Of a DNA stretch of 64,000 bases, positions 1-10,500 are shown piece by piece. The notes below the pieces were generated by a model that saw nothing but the letters and a program-made list of their open reading frames with translations, did not search any database and was not told where the DNA came from. Position 1 is the first letter of the stretch. Every line of letters begins with the position of its first letter. A program made the position numbers and the translations under genes. The DNA comes from Pseudomonas lundensis (lineage in GTDB: Bacteria > Pseudomonadota > Gammaproteobacteria > Pseudomonadales > Pseudomonadaceae): the NCBI RefSeq assembly GCF_001042985.1, contig NZ_JYKY01000003.1, positions 186,001 through 250,000 on the forward strand, in the 5' to 3' direction.

Positions 1-1152
1 AGCGACCAACAGTGCAATCAGCAGGGCCGCCAGCCCGTGCCAGACAGTGATGTGACAAACAAAGGTGCCCGTGGCCTGACTGCTGCCGAGCAGGTGGTCG
101 AACAGCAGGCTGCCAACCCCGTAAAACGCGAGCCCGCCGAGATACCCGGCAAGGCTTAACAGCATCGCCTGGGCGATCACGAACCCCGCCACCGCCGGGC
201 TGCTGAAACCGAGCAGCCGCAGCACGGCGAGGCTTTTGCGTTTGCGGTCGATGTTGGCCAGAAACGCGCCGATCATCGACGCAATGCAGCCGATCAACGC
301 CGCCCCGGCGATCACGCCAAAAATCAGACCCAGCACGTGGTTGATGGCTTTGACGTTGTCGATGTCGGCCAGGCGGCTGGACGTTTCAATGTTCTGCCCG
401 TTCAACCAGCGCTCCAGCGGCGCGACGCCATCCACGTCGCGGGCGTACACCCGCGCCCTGGCGTAGAGCGGTTGCAGGTGGCCTAGAGGCTGACCGGTGT
501 CGAGGCCGAACGCGGGCACCTGATAACCGTCGCGAAACCGCTCCAGCGCCAGCAGCAACGGTGGCGCGACAAACCCCGCGGCCCGGCCGAAACGGGCGGC
601 GTCGAGCACCGCGACCACCTGCAAGGTCAGTTCGCCGCGTTCGTTGATGCCGTCCAGACGCCGGGTTGCGCGCAAACGCACGCTGTCGCCGACCTTGGCC
701 TGCAAGCGTTGCGCGGCGCGGTCACTGAGGATCACTTGTTGGCCGCTCAGGTGGATCTGCGGCAGGTTGAGCAACGGGTCAGCGGCCTCGCTGGGGATAA
801 TTTCCGCGTTTTCGACAAAGCGCTGCAGGCCGACCAGCAAATCAGCCTGGGTGTTGAGCGAGCGGGTCTGGCCAATGGCAAAGCCGACTTCGGGTTGCTC
901 ACGCAACCGCGCGATCCAGGCCGCGTCGTAATTGCCGCTGCTGAGCATTTTCACTTCGAGGTTGCGCGGGTCGCTGAGCAGTTCGTTCTGCAACTGGCTG
1001 ACCACGCCGTGCTTGAGGCCAAACAGTAGCAACAGCGGCGCAATCACTGCCACCAGCGAGGCAGCAATGCAAAACGACACCTTACGGTCATGCCAGAGGT
1101 CGTCGACCGCCAGCTTGCCGAGCAGGCCGAGACGGCTAATCCATGGCTTCAA
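1..1152 (-). CDS. MacB/FtsX-type ABC transporter permease, C-terminus cut by window edge
   Basis: An open frame runs from the window edge back to 1152 with about 384 codons visible. It shows one N-terminal membrane helix (about residues 24-44), a large extracytoplasmic domain, then two further helices and the start of a fourth near the edge, which is the FtsX/MacB permease topology. The likely start is TTG at 1152, inside the end of the ATPase gene. It sits 9 bases after GGAG, and no ATG or GTG lies in frame nearby; ATT at 1140 is a poorer alternative. The overlap with the ATPase gene implies translational coupling and a joint transporter. Substrate unknown. Families of this fold move lipoproteins, peptides or macrolides, or act mechanically on periplasmic partners; the secreted VWA protein encoded just upstream is a possible partner (inference). 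Confidence 0.75.
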   Translation of the reverse strand, partial: MKPWISRLGLLGKLAVDDLWHDRKVSFCIAASLVAVIAPLLLLFGLKHGVVSQLQNELLSDPRNLEVKMLSSGNYDAAWIARLREQPEVGFAIGQTRSLNTQADLLVGLQRFVENAEIIPSEAADPLLNLPQIHLSGQQVILSDRAAQRLQAKVGDSVRLRATRRLDGINERGELTLQVVAVLDAARFGRAAGFVAPPLLLALERFRDGYQVPAFGLDTGQPLGHLQPLYARARVYARDVDGVAPLERWLNGQNIETSSRLADIDNVKAINHVLGLIFGVIAGAALIGCIASMIGAFLANIDRKRKSLAVLRLLGFSSPAVAGFVIAQAMLLSLAGYLGGLAFYGVGSLLFDHLLGSSQATGTFVCHITVWHGLAALLIALLVA

Positions 1153-1840
1153 ACAGCGTTTCTCCCTGACGGCTGATCGCGCCCAGGCGCGGTAAGCCAA
1201 AGTCGCGCACCAGCGCCCAATCGTGGGACACCACCAGCGCACTCAAGCCAAGCTCATTGACCAGGCTCAGTAACAATTCGAACAGGCGCCGGGCGCTGTG
1301 GGGGTCGAGCGCGGCCGTCGGTTCGTCGGCCAGCAACACCTGCGGCTCATGGGCGATGGCCCGCACACAGGCCACCCGCTGGCGCTCGCCGATGGACAAG
1401 GCTTGGGGCAGCTTGCCCAGCAAACCGTCGAGGCGCAGTGCCTGCACGGCCCGATCCACCTGCGCGCTGTCGGCGGGCATGCCGAGCAAGCGGCGGGGCA
1501 GGCTGATGTTGTCGCGCACGCTCAAGAACGGCAGCAAGCCGCCGCTTTGCAGGATGAACCCCAAGTGCCGCGAGCGTACGGCCGACAAACCGGGCTGGTC
1601 ATTCGCGGCAAGCATCTGCGCGATATCCAGCGAGGCCGTCGCCGGGCCGAGGCGAAATCGCCCCAGCTCCACGGGCTGCAATAACAAGCCGATGGCTTCG
1701 AGCAGGGTGCTTTTGCCGCAGCCGCTTTCGCCGGTGATGGCCAGAATTTCTCCGGGCTTCACCTGCAACGTCGGCAAACGCACATTGTGCGCCTGGGCGC
1801 CGCTGCCCCGGCGCACCCACATGTCCTGAATATCGAGCAT
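1136..1840 (-). CDS. ABC transporter ATP-binding protein (MacB/LolD class)
   Basis: A 234-residue single ATPase domain. Walker A GESGCGKST lies at 37-45, the Q-loop glutamine near 98, a variant signature LSIGERQ at 148-154 (canonical LSGGQ), Walker B VLLADEP at 168-174 followed by the D-loop, and the switch histidine in VVSHD near 207. Length and the short linker fit the cytoplasmic MacB/LolD/FtsE-like ATPases that pair with FtsX-fold permeases. The permease gene follows with a 17-base overlap and the VWA gene lies 10 bases upstream, so it is the sixth gene of the srf unit. The serine-isoleucine signature is unusual but still has the key serine and glycine. Transport direction and substrate cannot be read from the sequence. 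Confidence 0.88.
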   Translation of the reverse strand: MLDIQDMWVRRGSGAQAHNVRLPTLQVKPGEILAITGESGCGKSTLLEAIGLLLQPVELGRFRLGPATASLDIAQMLAANDQPGLSAVRSRHLGFILQSGGLLPFLSVRDNISLPRRLLGMPADSAQVDRAVQALRLDGLLGKLPQALSIGERQRVACVRAIAHEPQVLLADEPTAALDPHSARRLFELLLSLVNELGLSALVVSHDWALVRDFGLPRLGAISRQGETLFEAMD

Positions 1841-1850
1841 GGGCGTCCCG

Positions 1851-3839
1851 TTAAGGCATCATTTCCAGCGGCACCGGGTACACGTTGTCCCGTGCATCGC
1901 TGTCTTTGGCCAAGGCCACCCAACGGTCCACGTCCGCGTTGTAACGCTGGTAGTGGCGCAGTTTGGTGCTCAGGTTGCGGATAAAGCGTTCTTGCGCCAG
2001 ACCGTCCCAGCTCTTCCAGGTTTCTTCGTCCAGGTTGAGCACTTCGCTCTGGTACGGCAGGTCTTCGAGGTACTCACCGAGCACGCCCATGTCCGCCAAC
2101 TTGGCGTTGCCGTTCTGCTTGAGCTGGTTGGGGTCGGCGCCCATGGTCGCCGCGACCGAACGCAGGCGATCAAACATTTCCGTCGGTGAGATCAACCCTT
2201 CGTTGGCCGCGTCCAGAATCTGTTTCATCACGTCGCTCAAATCGCTGAGCTGGGCTTTGGTCAGCAGCACACGCACATCGGTGGTGGGGATGTTTTGCTT
2301 GATCAGGTCGCGGTCCGTGATCCACGCCTCAAACACAGGCGGCGCCTGGCTGTTGGTTTTTTCACCCAGATACGCCAGTTGCATGGCATGACCGATCAAG
2401 GCCGCGTCATCGAGCATTTTTTGCTCGGCCGGATCTTTCTGAACAGCCACGTCCTGCTTGGCATTCAACGCGCTGCCGATGGCGTCATCGCCCATGTAGG
2501 CGGCCTTGACCTGCGCGGTGATGGCACCGGCCAGCGCATCGACCTTCTGACCGAACGCCTGCACGTCACCGGCATTGACCGGGTAGTACAGCGAGGTGTT
2601 GGTGCCGGGGTAGGTGGACAGGTTCTGGTACTGCGCCTCGGCCTTGCCGTGATCCTTGATCCCGGCCGGGGTTTTGAGGTGCAGGGTGTAAATCGCCACG
2701 CCAGGGTTGGCCGCTTCAAGGCGAACCTGATCGGCGCTGAGCCCGGTGCTGCTGAGCTTGTCATCGCCTTCAAGAGCACCCGCGTCGGTAATCAACACCA
2801 CATACCGGGCGCCGAACTGTGACCAGTCGACCTTCTCGATGCTGTGCATCACACCGGCATACGAGTCTTCGTCGAAACTTTTGCTGGAGACCTTGGCTTG
2901 CTTGAGGTCCGCGACCTTGGCCAAAAAGTCTTCACTGCCGGTGACCTTGTTCGGGTCGGCGTACATTTTGGTCACGTATTCCAGCCCCGGCACCGCCTGG
3001 GTGTTGGAACGAAACGCCACCAGGCCGAACTTGACCTGATTGCCCAGGTTCTCGCTTTCGATCTGTTTGTAGACCTTGCGAATCGCTTCGCGGGTGCGGT
3101 CGATGTACGGGTCCATCGAGATGGTGGAGTCGATGACAAACACCACGGCCGCACTGAATTCTTTCAATTGGCTGGTTTTCACCGCGCCCGCGTCAGCGGC
3201 GTTGGCGGGGGCCGCTTGCACCGCTTTGTCCTCGGCCTTGCTCACCGACGCGACGTTGAGCAAACGCGTGCGGAAGCCTTCTTCGGTCATGACTTCTTCG
3301 CCGCTCAACACCGGCAGCAGGTAGAACTGCTTGTGCAGGTCGACGAAGTATTCCGGCTCCTGGGCCAGTACACCCGGCGCCAGCGTGCCCTGTTTGAGTT
3401 TGGCCCGCAGCGGCGCCACCTTGCTCACCGGGTCGGGCGCGTCGAGGATGCCTTCGAGCGTGGCGCGGTCCTTGAAGAACATCAGGCGATCACGGTTGGC
3501 CGGGTTGGTGAAGGCCAGTGTCAGCTGCATCTTCCAGTCCGTGGTGCAACTGGCCGGCAGCCAGCCGATGGTTTTGCCGTAGCTGTCAGGCCCGACCTTG
3601 AGCCACTGGGCATTGCCGGCGTCGGCCCGCTCGTACACGTAGAAACGGCTGAATGTCGGCTGAGCCGCCCCGGCGGCGCCACCCGCGCTGCTGCTCAGTG
3701 CGCAGCCCGGCGTGGTGAGGACGCGCTGGAACAGGGTCTTCTTGCCTTCCTGAATCAGCGGCTTGTCGTCGGCCCAGGCCAGCGAACTGCCCATGCACAG
3801 GGCCAGCAGGGCGCTGGCGGCCAAAGCAAAACGGCTCAC
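1851..3839 (-). CDS. Secreted von Willebrand factor A (VWA) domain protein of the srf unit
   Basis: 662 residues starting at GTG 3839, whose GTGA overlaps the stop of the upstream gene. A signal peptide (residues 1-23, ending AWA) predicts export. Residues about 62-110 look like a bacterial SH3-like module. A VWA domain spans about 231-440, with the metal-ion-dependent adhesion site DSTIS at 237-241 (a serine-to-threonine variant of DxSxS) and a second aspartate in LITDAG. The C-terminal 200 residues are probably helical and unrecognised. VWA domains bind partners through a metal, so this is likely a periplasmic adaptor. Its place between the bitopic envelope protein and the ABC transporter suggests it couples the two (inference). 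A kinase-like label sometimes given to such genes is not supported by visible motifs. Confidence 0.8.
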   Translation of the reverse strand: MSRFALAASALLALCMGSSLAWADDKPLIQEGKKTLFQRVLTTPGCALSSSAGGAAGAAQPTFSRFYVYERADAGNAQWLKVGPDSYGKTIGWLPASCTTDWKMQLTLAFTNPANRDRLMFFKDRATLEGILDAPDPVSKVAPLRAKLKQGTLAPGVLAQEPEYFVDLHKQFYLLPVLSGEEVMTEEGFRTRLLNVASVSKAEDKAVQAAPANAADAGAVKTSQLKEFSAAVVFVIDSTISMDPYIDRTREAIRKVYKQIESENLGNQVKFGLVAFRSNTQAVPGLEYVTKMYADPNKVTGSEDFLAKVADLKQAKVSSKSFDEDSYAGVMHSIEKVDWSQFGARYVVLITDAGALEGDDKLSSTGLSADQVRLEAANPGVAIYTLHLKTPAGIKDHGKAEAQYQNLSTYPGTNTSLYYPVNAGDVQAFGQKVDALAGAITAQVKAAYMGDDAIGSALNAKQDVAVQKDPAEQKMLDDAALIGHAMQLAYLGEKTNSQAPPVFEAWITDRDLIKQNIPTTDVRVLLTKAQLSDLSDVMKQILDAANEGLISPTEMFDRLRSVAATMGADPNQLKQNGNAKLADMGVLGEYLEDLPYQSEVLNLDEETWKSWDGLAQERFIRNLSTKLRHYQRYNADVDRWVALAKDSDARDNVYPVPLEMMP

Positions 3840-4867
3840 GGCTTCAACTCCTCAAAACGCGCCTTGGCGTCGGCATTGTCCGGGTCCTGGCTGAGAATGG
3901 TTTCGTACCAGTAAGCGGCCGTGGCGTTGTCCGGCTCGGCAAAGCAGGTGCTGGCCTGATGGAATTTCGGGTCGTACTCATGGGCGTAGGCCATGGCGAT
4001 GGGCAGATCACCGGCCTGTGCACGGTTGGCGTACAGCCGCTGGGCGACGCCGCAGTGGTTGTTGGCCTTGGCGACGTTGATGATTTCCAGCAGTTCGGCG
4101 CTGCCCGGCGCTTTTTTGATGCAGGTTTGCACAAACGTCAGCTCGGGCAAGGTGCTCATGCTCTCCAGCGTGCAGGCTTCGACGCCCGTGATTGCCGGTG
4201 CAGGGGCGGGGGCCGGTTCAGGCGCAGGCGCTTGGGCCGCAGGGGTTTTGTTCAGCCAGAACCAGGCGCCCACCGCAATGGCCGCCAGCACCACCAGGGC
4301 GATGATCAAAGGCAGCAACCAGGATTTTTGGCGAGGCACAGGCGGGGCCGGGGCCGGGGTGGGTTCAGGGTCTGGTTGCGGGGTGACGGGTTCGACGACC
4401 GGCTCCGGCTCAACCACGGGCGCCGGTTCAGGCTGCGCCGGGGCGGGCGGAGGCGGCAGCTCACCGGTGTCCTTGTGCTCGGGCAGCTTTTCTTCGGTGT
4501 TCGCTGACGACGGTTGCAAGCCCACCGCCGGTTTCAGCACCCCACGGTCGCTGTACCCGCCACCGCCCTGTTCGCGCAGCTCGATCATGAACTGGGCATT
4601 TGCCCCGCCTTCGAGCACCGGGTCGATCAGTTGCGGGCCGACCACGGTTTCCAATTCTTCTTCAGTGGCCCCCACGCTGAAATGCGCGACCTTGAACCAG
4701 TACGGGCTGTTGCTCCAGTGCTGGTCGCCCTGAAGGAAGTGGCCGTCCTGATTGCGCTGGATCGAAAACTCCAGGCACTCATGGCCGCCTTGCCATTTTT
4801 TGACCGACAGGCAGCCCTGACCGGCGATGTGGGGTTGCAACTTGAACAAGTCGACTCGAATGGTCAT
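3836..4867 (-). CDS. Bitopic inner-membrane protein with proline-rich linker, srf unit
   Basis: 343 residues that I cannot assign to a named family. Residues 1-135 form a soluble N-terminal domain. A proline/glutamate-rich linker spans 138-178. A single membrane helix at about 183-206 follows Arg-Gln-Lys, so the N-terminus should be cytoplasmic and the C-terminus periplasmic. The C-terminal domain (about 228-343) is helical with several cysteines and resembles TPR/Sel1-type repeats near its end. The gene starts 3 bases after the srfC stop and overlaps the VWA gene by 4 bases, so it is translated with both. It shares its architecture with SrfA (cytoplasmic domain, Pro-rich region, one helix, periplasmic cysteine-containing domain), which suggests paired membrane anchors. 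Confidence 0.8.
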   Translation of the reverse strand: MTIRVDLFKLQPHIAGQGCLSVKKWQGGHECLEFSIQRNQDGHFLQGDQHWSNSPYWFKVAHFSVGATEEELETVVGPQLIDPVLEGGANAQFMIELREQGGGGYSDRGVLKPAVGLQPSSANTEEKLPEHKDTGELPPPPAPAQPEPAPVVEPEPVVEPVTPQPDPEPTPAPAPPVPRQKSWLLPLIIALVVLAAIAVGAWFWLNKTPAAQAPAPEPAPAPAPAITGVEACTLESMSTLPELTFVQTCIKKAPGSAELLEIINVAKANNHCGVAQRLYANRAQAGDLPIAMAYAHEYDPKFHQASTCFAEPDNATAAYWYETILSQDPDNADAKARFEELKP

Positions 4868-4870
4868 TGC

Positions 4871-7579
4871 TTATCTCGCAGGGAACATCTTGAGCACGTG
4901 GCCCAAGCGTTCATTTTGTTCTGGAGTGATTTCATTACCGGAGCCATGCCCGGCGTTTTCCATCGTGATGTAGGCCACGCCGCTCAGCCAGTCGCCCAAA
5001 AATTGCTGGGCCTGATTCGCCGGTTGCGCAGGCAGAATCGGCAGCTGGTCCGGGGCCACGTCGCCGTAAAAGGCAAACAACGCCTCGCGATTTCCGGCAT
5101 GGCTTTTCGGGCGCTCGGCCACAGGCTTTTGGGTGTAACCGAACCAGGCCACGAAGTCGCTCAGTACGCGCTGTACTTCCAGCACCTGACGTTCAACCAT
5201 CTGATCGCGGCGTGACCCGCTTTGCGCGCGTTTGAGCACGGCGTCGCGCAGTTGACCGGGCAGATCGAGGCGATAGCCGCTGGTGATGAGTTCATCCACC
5301 AGCGCCTCAATCGACGGTTTGTCCAGTTGCAGCACGTCCATCAGGCCCTGACGGCCCGGGATCGCACGCAGGTAGGCAATCCAGTCCTTGAACACCGCAC
5401 GGGCGAATTTGTGCTCGTTGCTTTGCAGTTCCGGGGCCTGGTTGGCCTCGGCCGCCGCGGCGACCGGCGCATCGAAGTCCACCGACAGATCCCCGAAGCT
5501 GTCACCGAAATCAAAGTCGCTGCTCGGCGCGTAGAGCTGCGGCTTTTTCTCCACCACCTGGTCGGCATCGTCTGCCGGTTCGCTGTCGTCCTCGTCATAC
5601 ACACCGTTGAGGTACAGCTCGCGGATGTCTTCGTTGGGCAATTGCAAGGTGTTGATCAGCTCGCCCAACACCGGGCCGCGGCGCTTGAGCTGGGCCAGAA
5701 TCATCTGCGCCTGCTCGCGCTTGGCGGCGCTGGCGTCATCGCCATCGGCACGGTACAAGCGGCTCAAGGCCTTGAGCGTGTCGCCGTTGAGCGTCTGTTG
5801 CAGTTGTTCGCGGATGCGGCTGAGTTTGAACTCCAGCCCCGCCAGTTCGCTGAAACTTTCGCTGAACCGGGTGATGCCGCCATCGTTGAGGGTCAGCATC
5901 GCGTCCCACGCCTGATCGACGTCTTTGACGTGCTTGCTCACCAGCTCCGCCTTGACGAAGGTCTTGCGCATCAGCGTCAACTGCTCGCCGCAGCTGTCGG
6001 AGAATTGCTGCTCGTCCTTGCCCACAAGGTTGATAAACGGCGTCGGCATACGCGGTTTACGCACCAGATAGGTGTTGTTGAACGCCTGGTCGTTCTTCCA
6101 GTTGGCCATCCACGGGAAGCTCTTGAAGCGCTCCAGCATGGTGCGCGTCATCATGCTTTCCCACTCTTCGTCCAACTGAAGCGCGGTTTTTTGCAGGGAC
6201 TGGGCGATGCACTTGTCGAACATGGTCAGGGCCCAGATCAGGCCGGTCGCACGGCCCGCACGCTCTTGCGCGGTCTTGCCCTGAGTGACTTCAATCCAGC
6301 GGCTGAGCACCGGGCCTACGTCATTCACGTCGCTCTGGTTGGTGGAACCGGTACACACCACCAGCGCGTTCATTTCCTGATCGTCGGTGTAGCGTTCGAA
6401 CAGGTAGGCCACCTTGCCCCGCAGGATCAATTGCGAGACCGAGTTTTCCTGACCGTTTTCGCTGGAGATGCTGCTGATCTGACGTCGCCCGCGGTAGCCG
6501 GGGAAGTCGAGCAGGTCGACTTGTTCAACGATTTTCGCGTTCGGGGTTTCAACCAGCCGAAAGGTCATTTCCGCCGTCAGCGCCGCCAGTTGGGCAATGG
6601 GCAGGGAGTTGGGGTTCTGCAGGCGGCCGTCGGTGAACGGACGCACTTCGACCGGCAGATCCTGCGGGCTGGCGAAGCGCTCCAGGATGTCGACGCTCAT
6701 GATGCTGTTGCGGCGGCTGTATTCCTCGCCCTGACGCTCCACCAGCACCGACAGCGGCGCGAACACGGTGGCGGGCATGCCCAGGCGGTTCAGTGAACCC
6801 GCCAATTGCTGATACACACGGGTCAGCGCGCTTTGCTCGCCCCACAGGATCGAAAACAGCTCGCCACGCTCCTGGAAATTCAGGCGCGGGGCCAGCTTGA
6901 TCACTTTGGGCCAGTAGTGATGGGTCAGGGCCTTGAGGGATTTTTCGAAGCTCTTGTTCAGGTAATCGAGCAACGAGACCACGTCGTCAGCGTTTACACC
7001 CGGCTGCAAAGGCCCGGTTTCACGGCCTTCGAAGGGCTTGAGCGCTTTGCGGATGCACTCTTCGTCGATGACGTAATTGACCTTTTCCTGATCAAAATCC
7101 TTGAACCAGGTGTTGGCCAGAATTTTCGCCAGCTCGATTTCGTTGAACAGTTTGAGCTCGACCGGGAAGTTATCGTCTTCGCTCTTTTTCGCCAGACGGC
7201 TGAAACGCGTGACCAGCCCGGTGGCTTCTTTACCGCCGCCGCCGGGGTTCACGTGCTCGATGAAGTCCATGCGCTGAGGGCCGAAGTCGGTTTCCAGCGT
7301 GCCTTTGGGGCCTGCGGCGAGTGCCGAAATCAGAAAGGACTTGCCCGCCTGCGACAAGCCGAAAAACCCGGCCGTCATCGGCGTGGTCGCCACACGGCTC
7401 AGGCTCTTGGCCTGATTGCGCGCCTTGTGCAGTTCCAGACTGAGTGCGTCGGCTTCGCTGTCCAGGCGCGGGGCGGTGACACGGGTTTTCTCAACCCAGT
7501 CCAGCGCCTGACCGGCACCTTCATACACCGCGGCCCAGCTGTCACGCAGCGCTTGTTGCTCAGGGGTCAGGTTGCTCAT
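4871..7579 (-). CDS. srfC: SrfC family P-loop GTPase-like protein
   Basis: About 902 residues, matching the SrfC family (putative virulence factor, about 900 aa). I chose ATG 7579 because its ATGA overlaps the srfB stop; an upstream ATG at 7609 lies inside srfB. A P-loop GLSQAGKS lies at 74-81, a G3-like LLDFPG further on, and a possible G4-like MFDK segment. The long helical flanks resemble dynamin-like or other large GTPases. An acidic Asp/Glu-rich insert occurs around residue 650. No signal peptide or membrane helix is seen, so it should be cytoplasmic. In Salmonella, srfABC is known as an SsrB-regulated locus; the biochemical role is poorly defined. GTPase activity is inferred from motifs. 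Confidence 0.87.
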   Translation of the reverse strand: MSNLTPEQQALRDSWAAVYEGAGQALDWVEKTRVTAPRLDSEADALSLELHKARNQAKSLSRVATTPMTAGFFGLSQAGKSFLISALAAGPKGTLETDFGPQRMDFIEHVNPGGGGKEATGLVTRFSRLAKKSEDDNFPVELKLFNEIELAKILANTWFKDFDQEKVNYVIDEECIRKALKPFEGRETGPLQPGVNADDVVSLLDYLNKSFEKSLKALTHHYWPKVIKLAPRLNFQERGELFSILWGEQSALTRVYQQLAGSLNRLGMPATVFAPLSVLVERQGEEYSRRNSIMSVDILERFASPQDLPVEVRPFTDGRLQNPNSLPIAQLAALTAEMTFRLVETPNAKIVEQVDLLDFPGYRGRRQISSISSENGQENSVSQLILRGKVAYLFERYTDDQEMNALVVCTGSTNQSDVNDVGPVLSRWIEVTQGKTAQERAGRATGLIWALTMFDKCIAQSLQKTALQLDEEWESMMTRTMLERFKSFPWMANWKNDQAFNNTYLVRKPRMPTPFINLVGKDEQQFSDSCGEQLTLMRKTFVKAELVSKHVKDVDQAWDAMLTLNDGGITRFSESFSELAGLEFKLSRIREQLQQTLNGDTLKALSRLYRADGDDASAAKREQAQMILAQLKRRGPVLGELINTLQLPNEDIRELYLNGVYDEDDSEPADDADQVVEKKPQLYAPSSDFDFGDSFGDLSVDFDAPVAAAAEANQAPELQSNEHKFARAVFKDWIAYLRAIPGRQGLMDVLQLDKPSIEALVDELITSGYRLDLPGQLRDAVLKRAQSGSRRDQMVERQVLEVQRVLSDFVAWFGYTQKPVAERPKSHAGNREALFAFYGDVAPDQLPILPAQPANQAQQFLGDWLSGVAYITMENAGHGSGNEITPEQNERLGHVLKMFPAR

Positions 7580-10500
7580 TTGCGTTTTACGCTCCCGCTG
7601 TCCAGCCAATACTTGTTGTCGCTCAAGCCCGCCACCAGCAACGTGTTGAGTTGCAGCAGCAAGTCACTTTTGCGGAACTGCTTGTCGGTGTTCGATTCCA
7701 CCTGGTCGATACTCAGCAGGTCACTGAGCTGTTCCTGACGCTTCATTTGCGTGGTCGGCTCAAGCACTTTGAAGGTGACCTTGACCACCGGCATCTCGCC
7801 TGCCACCACCGGCCGCGCTTCGGAGAAACGCTGACGCCCCGACGGCGTGAAACTCAGGGTGTACAGCGGCGAGGCGGACCAGCGTTCGGCCGCCAGTTGG
7901 CGGAAGCCCAACCGCATGTCACCGCGCATTTCCAGCGCAGGCGTGCGGGCGTCGAGGCCCTCACCGATTTCAGGCAGCACGATGCGCCCGTCCGCCGACT
8001 TCAGGTCGCGGTACAGCACGTCGGCGTCGGTGATGATGTTGCTCAGGTCGATCACGCCCAGGTGCTTGATGGTCGAATAGGGCTTGAGTGCCGAAGAACG
8101 GAAGTAGAAGTTCGGCACGCTGTGATTGGCGCACAGCAGGCACAGCATGGCGCCCACCGAGGCGGTGCTTTTCGGGTCGTCGATCAGGCCGTTCTTGTGG
8201 AACGGGTACCAGCCGCCGGTGCGGTAGTTTTGCAGCGCGAGAATGCGCCCCGGTGGCAGCGGCAGCATTTTGCGGATAAACGCTTGAATGCCCGGCAAGC
8301 GGGACGGGCGGCCGGTCAGCAGCAACATGTCGCACGGGTAGTGGGCGATCACTTCACACAGCGCACCGAGGATTTTGGTGATGTTGATCTGGCCGTTGAG
8401 GAACGCGCCATGCATCACTTGCAGGTCAAAGGTAATGGGGGTCTTGCACAGGTCGAAATCGGTCTGGCCGCCCAGCTCGCGGCGTACCGCGCTGTTCACG
8501 TAATCGAGCACGCTCTGGCTGATGGCGTCTTTGCCCAGCAGCTCAAGGTAGGTGTGGGTGCTGGCAACGACCGGGAACTCCGGGTTGTAAAGCTCGTACT
8601 GGCGCAGCAGTTCCAGCCCCAGCGGGGTGAACACCTGCAAGTTCAGTTGCTGGCGCAGCACCATGTCTTGCGCGCTGCCGGACTCGGCGCCGCACAGGCG
8701 CGACATCAGCGAAGCCGGGGCTTTTACGCCCGCGTCCTGCAAAGCCTTCTCGAAGCTGGGCAGGATGAATTCCTGAATCACGTCGAGCAGGATGTCGTCG
8801 CCCGCCACCTTGAAGCCGTCCCGGAAACGCTGTTCCGGCACGATGTGCACGTTACTGCCGCTGGTGGCGTTGCCCGCACGGTCCAGCCGATAGTCGGTGA
8901 TGACCAGGTCAGTGGTGCCGCCGCCGATGTCGATGGTGGCCAGCGTGATGCGCTCACGGTCTGTCTTGCCGGGGCGGGAAATGGCGTCGAAGAACTCTTC
9001 GGGATGGCCCGCGAAGTTTTCGTTCACTTCGGTGTAGAGGTACACCAGTTGCCCGCACGACGCCTCGTCCCACTCCACGCGCACTTTGGGCAGCGGCGTG
9101 GTGGACGGCGCGGCGTCCTGATCGTAAGGGTCCAGTTCATCGGTTTGCCAGTTCAGGCTTTTCCACACCAGGCCGATGGCGTGGCGCATGCGTTTCTCAA
9201 GGATGCTGCGCTCGGCCTGCGGCATGCCCGGCGGCACGGTCAGCGTGATGCTGTTCAGGCGACGCGGCACGCGGGTATGACCCTGACGCGAACGCTGGGC
9301 AGGGCTGTTGATTTGCATCAGTGCCTGCGCCAGCACTTCGGCCAGCATGAAGGTCATCAGCGAGCTGCGTGAGTAACGCGGCATGAACACGGGCAGCTGT
9401 TCGTCAGGGTCGAGGCTGTACAGCGCGTCGCCGGTCTCATTAATCAGGTGCGAAAACGGCGCGGCAGTGGCGAACGGCTCCTTGTCGGTCTTGACGTAGG
9501 CGCAGTTGAAGCGCCAGCCGTGGTCGTACGTGTTCTCATCCCACAGATAGCGTTTGGGGCTCGACAGCCCGGTCGACCCTTCGGTGCCACGGCGACGGCT
9601 GGCCAGGCGCCCGGCTTCTTTGCCCACGCGGGCGATGGTGGCCCACTGGAAGGCATCGTGACGGCCGCTCTTGACCGAGCAATGGTCCTTGCCGAACGAG
9701 GCTTGCGCAAACTCGACGCGGCTTTCGAACGCATCGTTGTAGGTGTGCTCGGGGGTAATCAGGTCACGCAACTCAAGCACATAGTTGTCCTTGAGGCCCG
9801 AACCGGTCTGGCCGTGGTCTTCGATGAGGATCCCACAGGTGCGCGAGTTGCCGACGTCGAGGACCAGGTCCACCGGAATCGGCGGCGTGACACCGCTGCC
9901 GTGGCTGGCCACAACCTTGAGTTCCGGCACTTTGACCTGCGGCGGCGGGGTGGTGTTGTCGCGCGTGGTGCACGGTTCCATGAACAGGCTGAGCAGGTTG
10001 AGGTAGTGCGCCTCGGGCCAGCCTTCCTTGATGTCTTTTTCCAGCTCGTCACGCGGGGTTTTCGCGTTGCCTTCCTTGAACACCTCCAGCAGCCATTCCT
10101 TGACCCAGATCTGATCGAGGAACCAGCGCGCCTGCTGCGGCTTGCACGCCAGTTTGAAGGTGACGCCCGAGCTGGCGTCATCCTTGTTGGGGCCCAGGTA
10201 GAGGCTGGTGTCGTGCTTGTCCATGGTGCGGGTGTCGAATGCCAGCGTCAGGCGATGGGTATTGCCATCGACATCCGGCTCGGCCAGGCGCACCAGGCGC
10301 ATGCGCGACCAGTTGGTCGGGCCTTGATCAAAGGTGTACGGCGGGCGGTGACGGAACACCGGAATCGGCAGCCAAAGCCCGTCGTAGAGCTGCAGGCTGC
10401 TGTCCATGCTGATGTTCAGGGTGCTGCGCGCTTCGACGGTTTTGCCTGGCTCGCTTTCGTAAAAGTAGCTGGTCAGGCCATTGCGTTCGCCTTCTTCAAG

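Noticed and set aside
2844..3914. 356-codon plus frame inside the VWA gene
   Set aside because: Antisense shadow of a protein with signal peptide and metal site.
5222..6796. Long open frame (524 codons) on the plus strand inside srfC
   Set aside because: Lies wholly antisense to a clear GTPase-like gene with P-loop; such shadow frames are common in GC-rich DNA and the protein has no recognisable domain.
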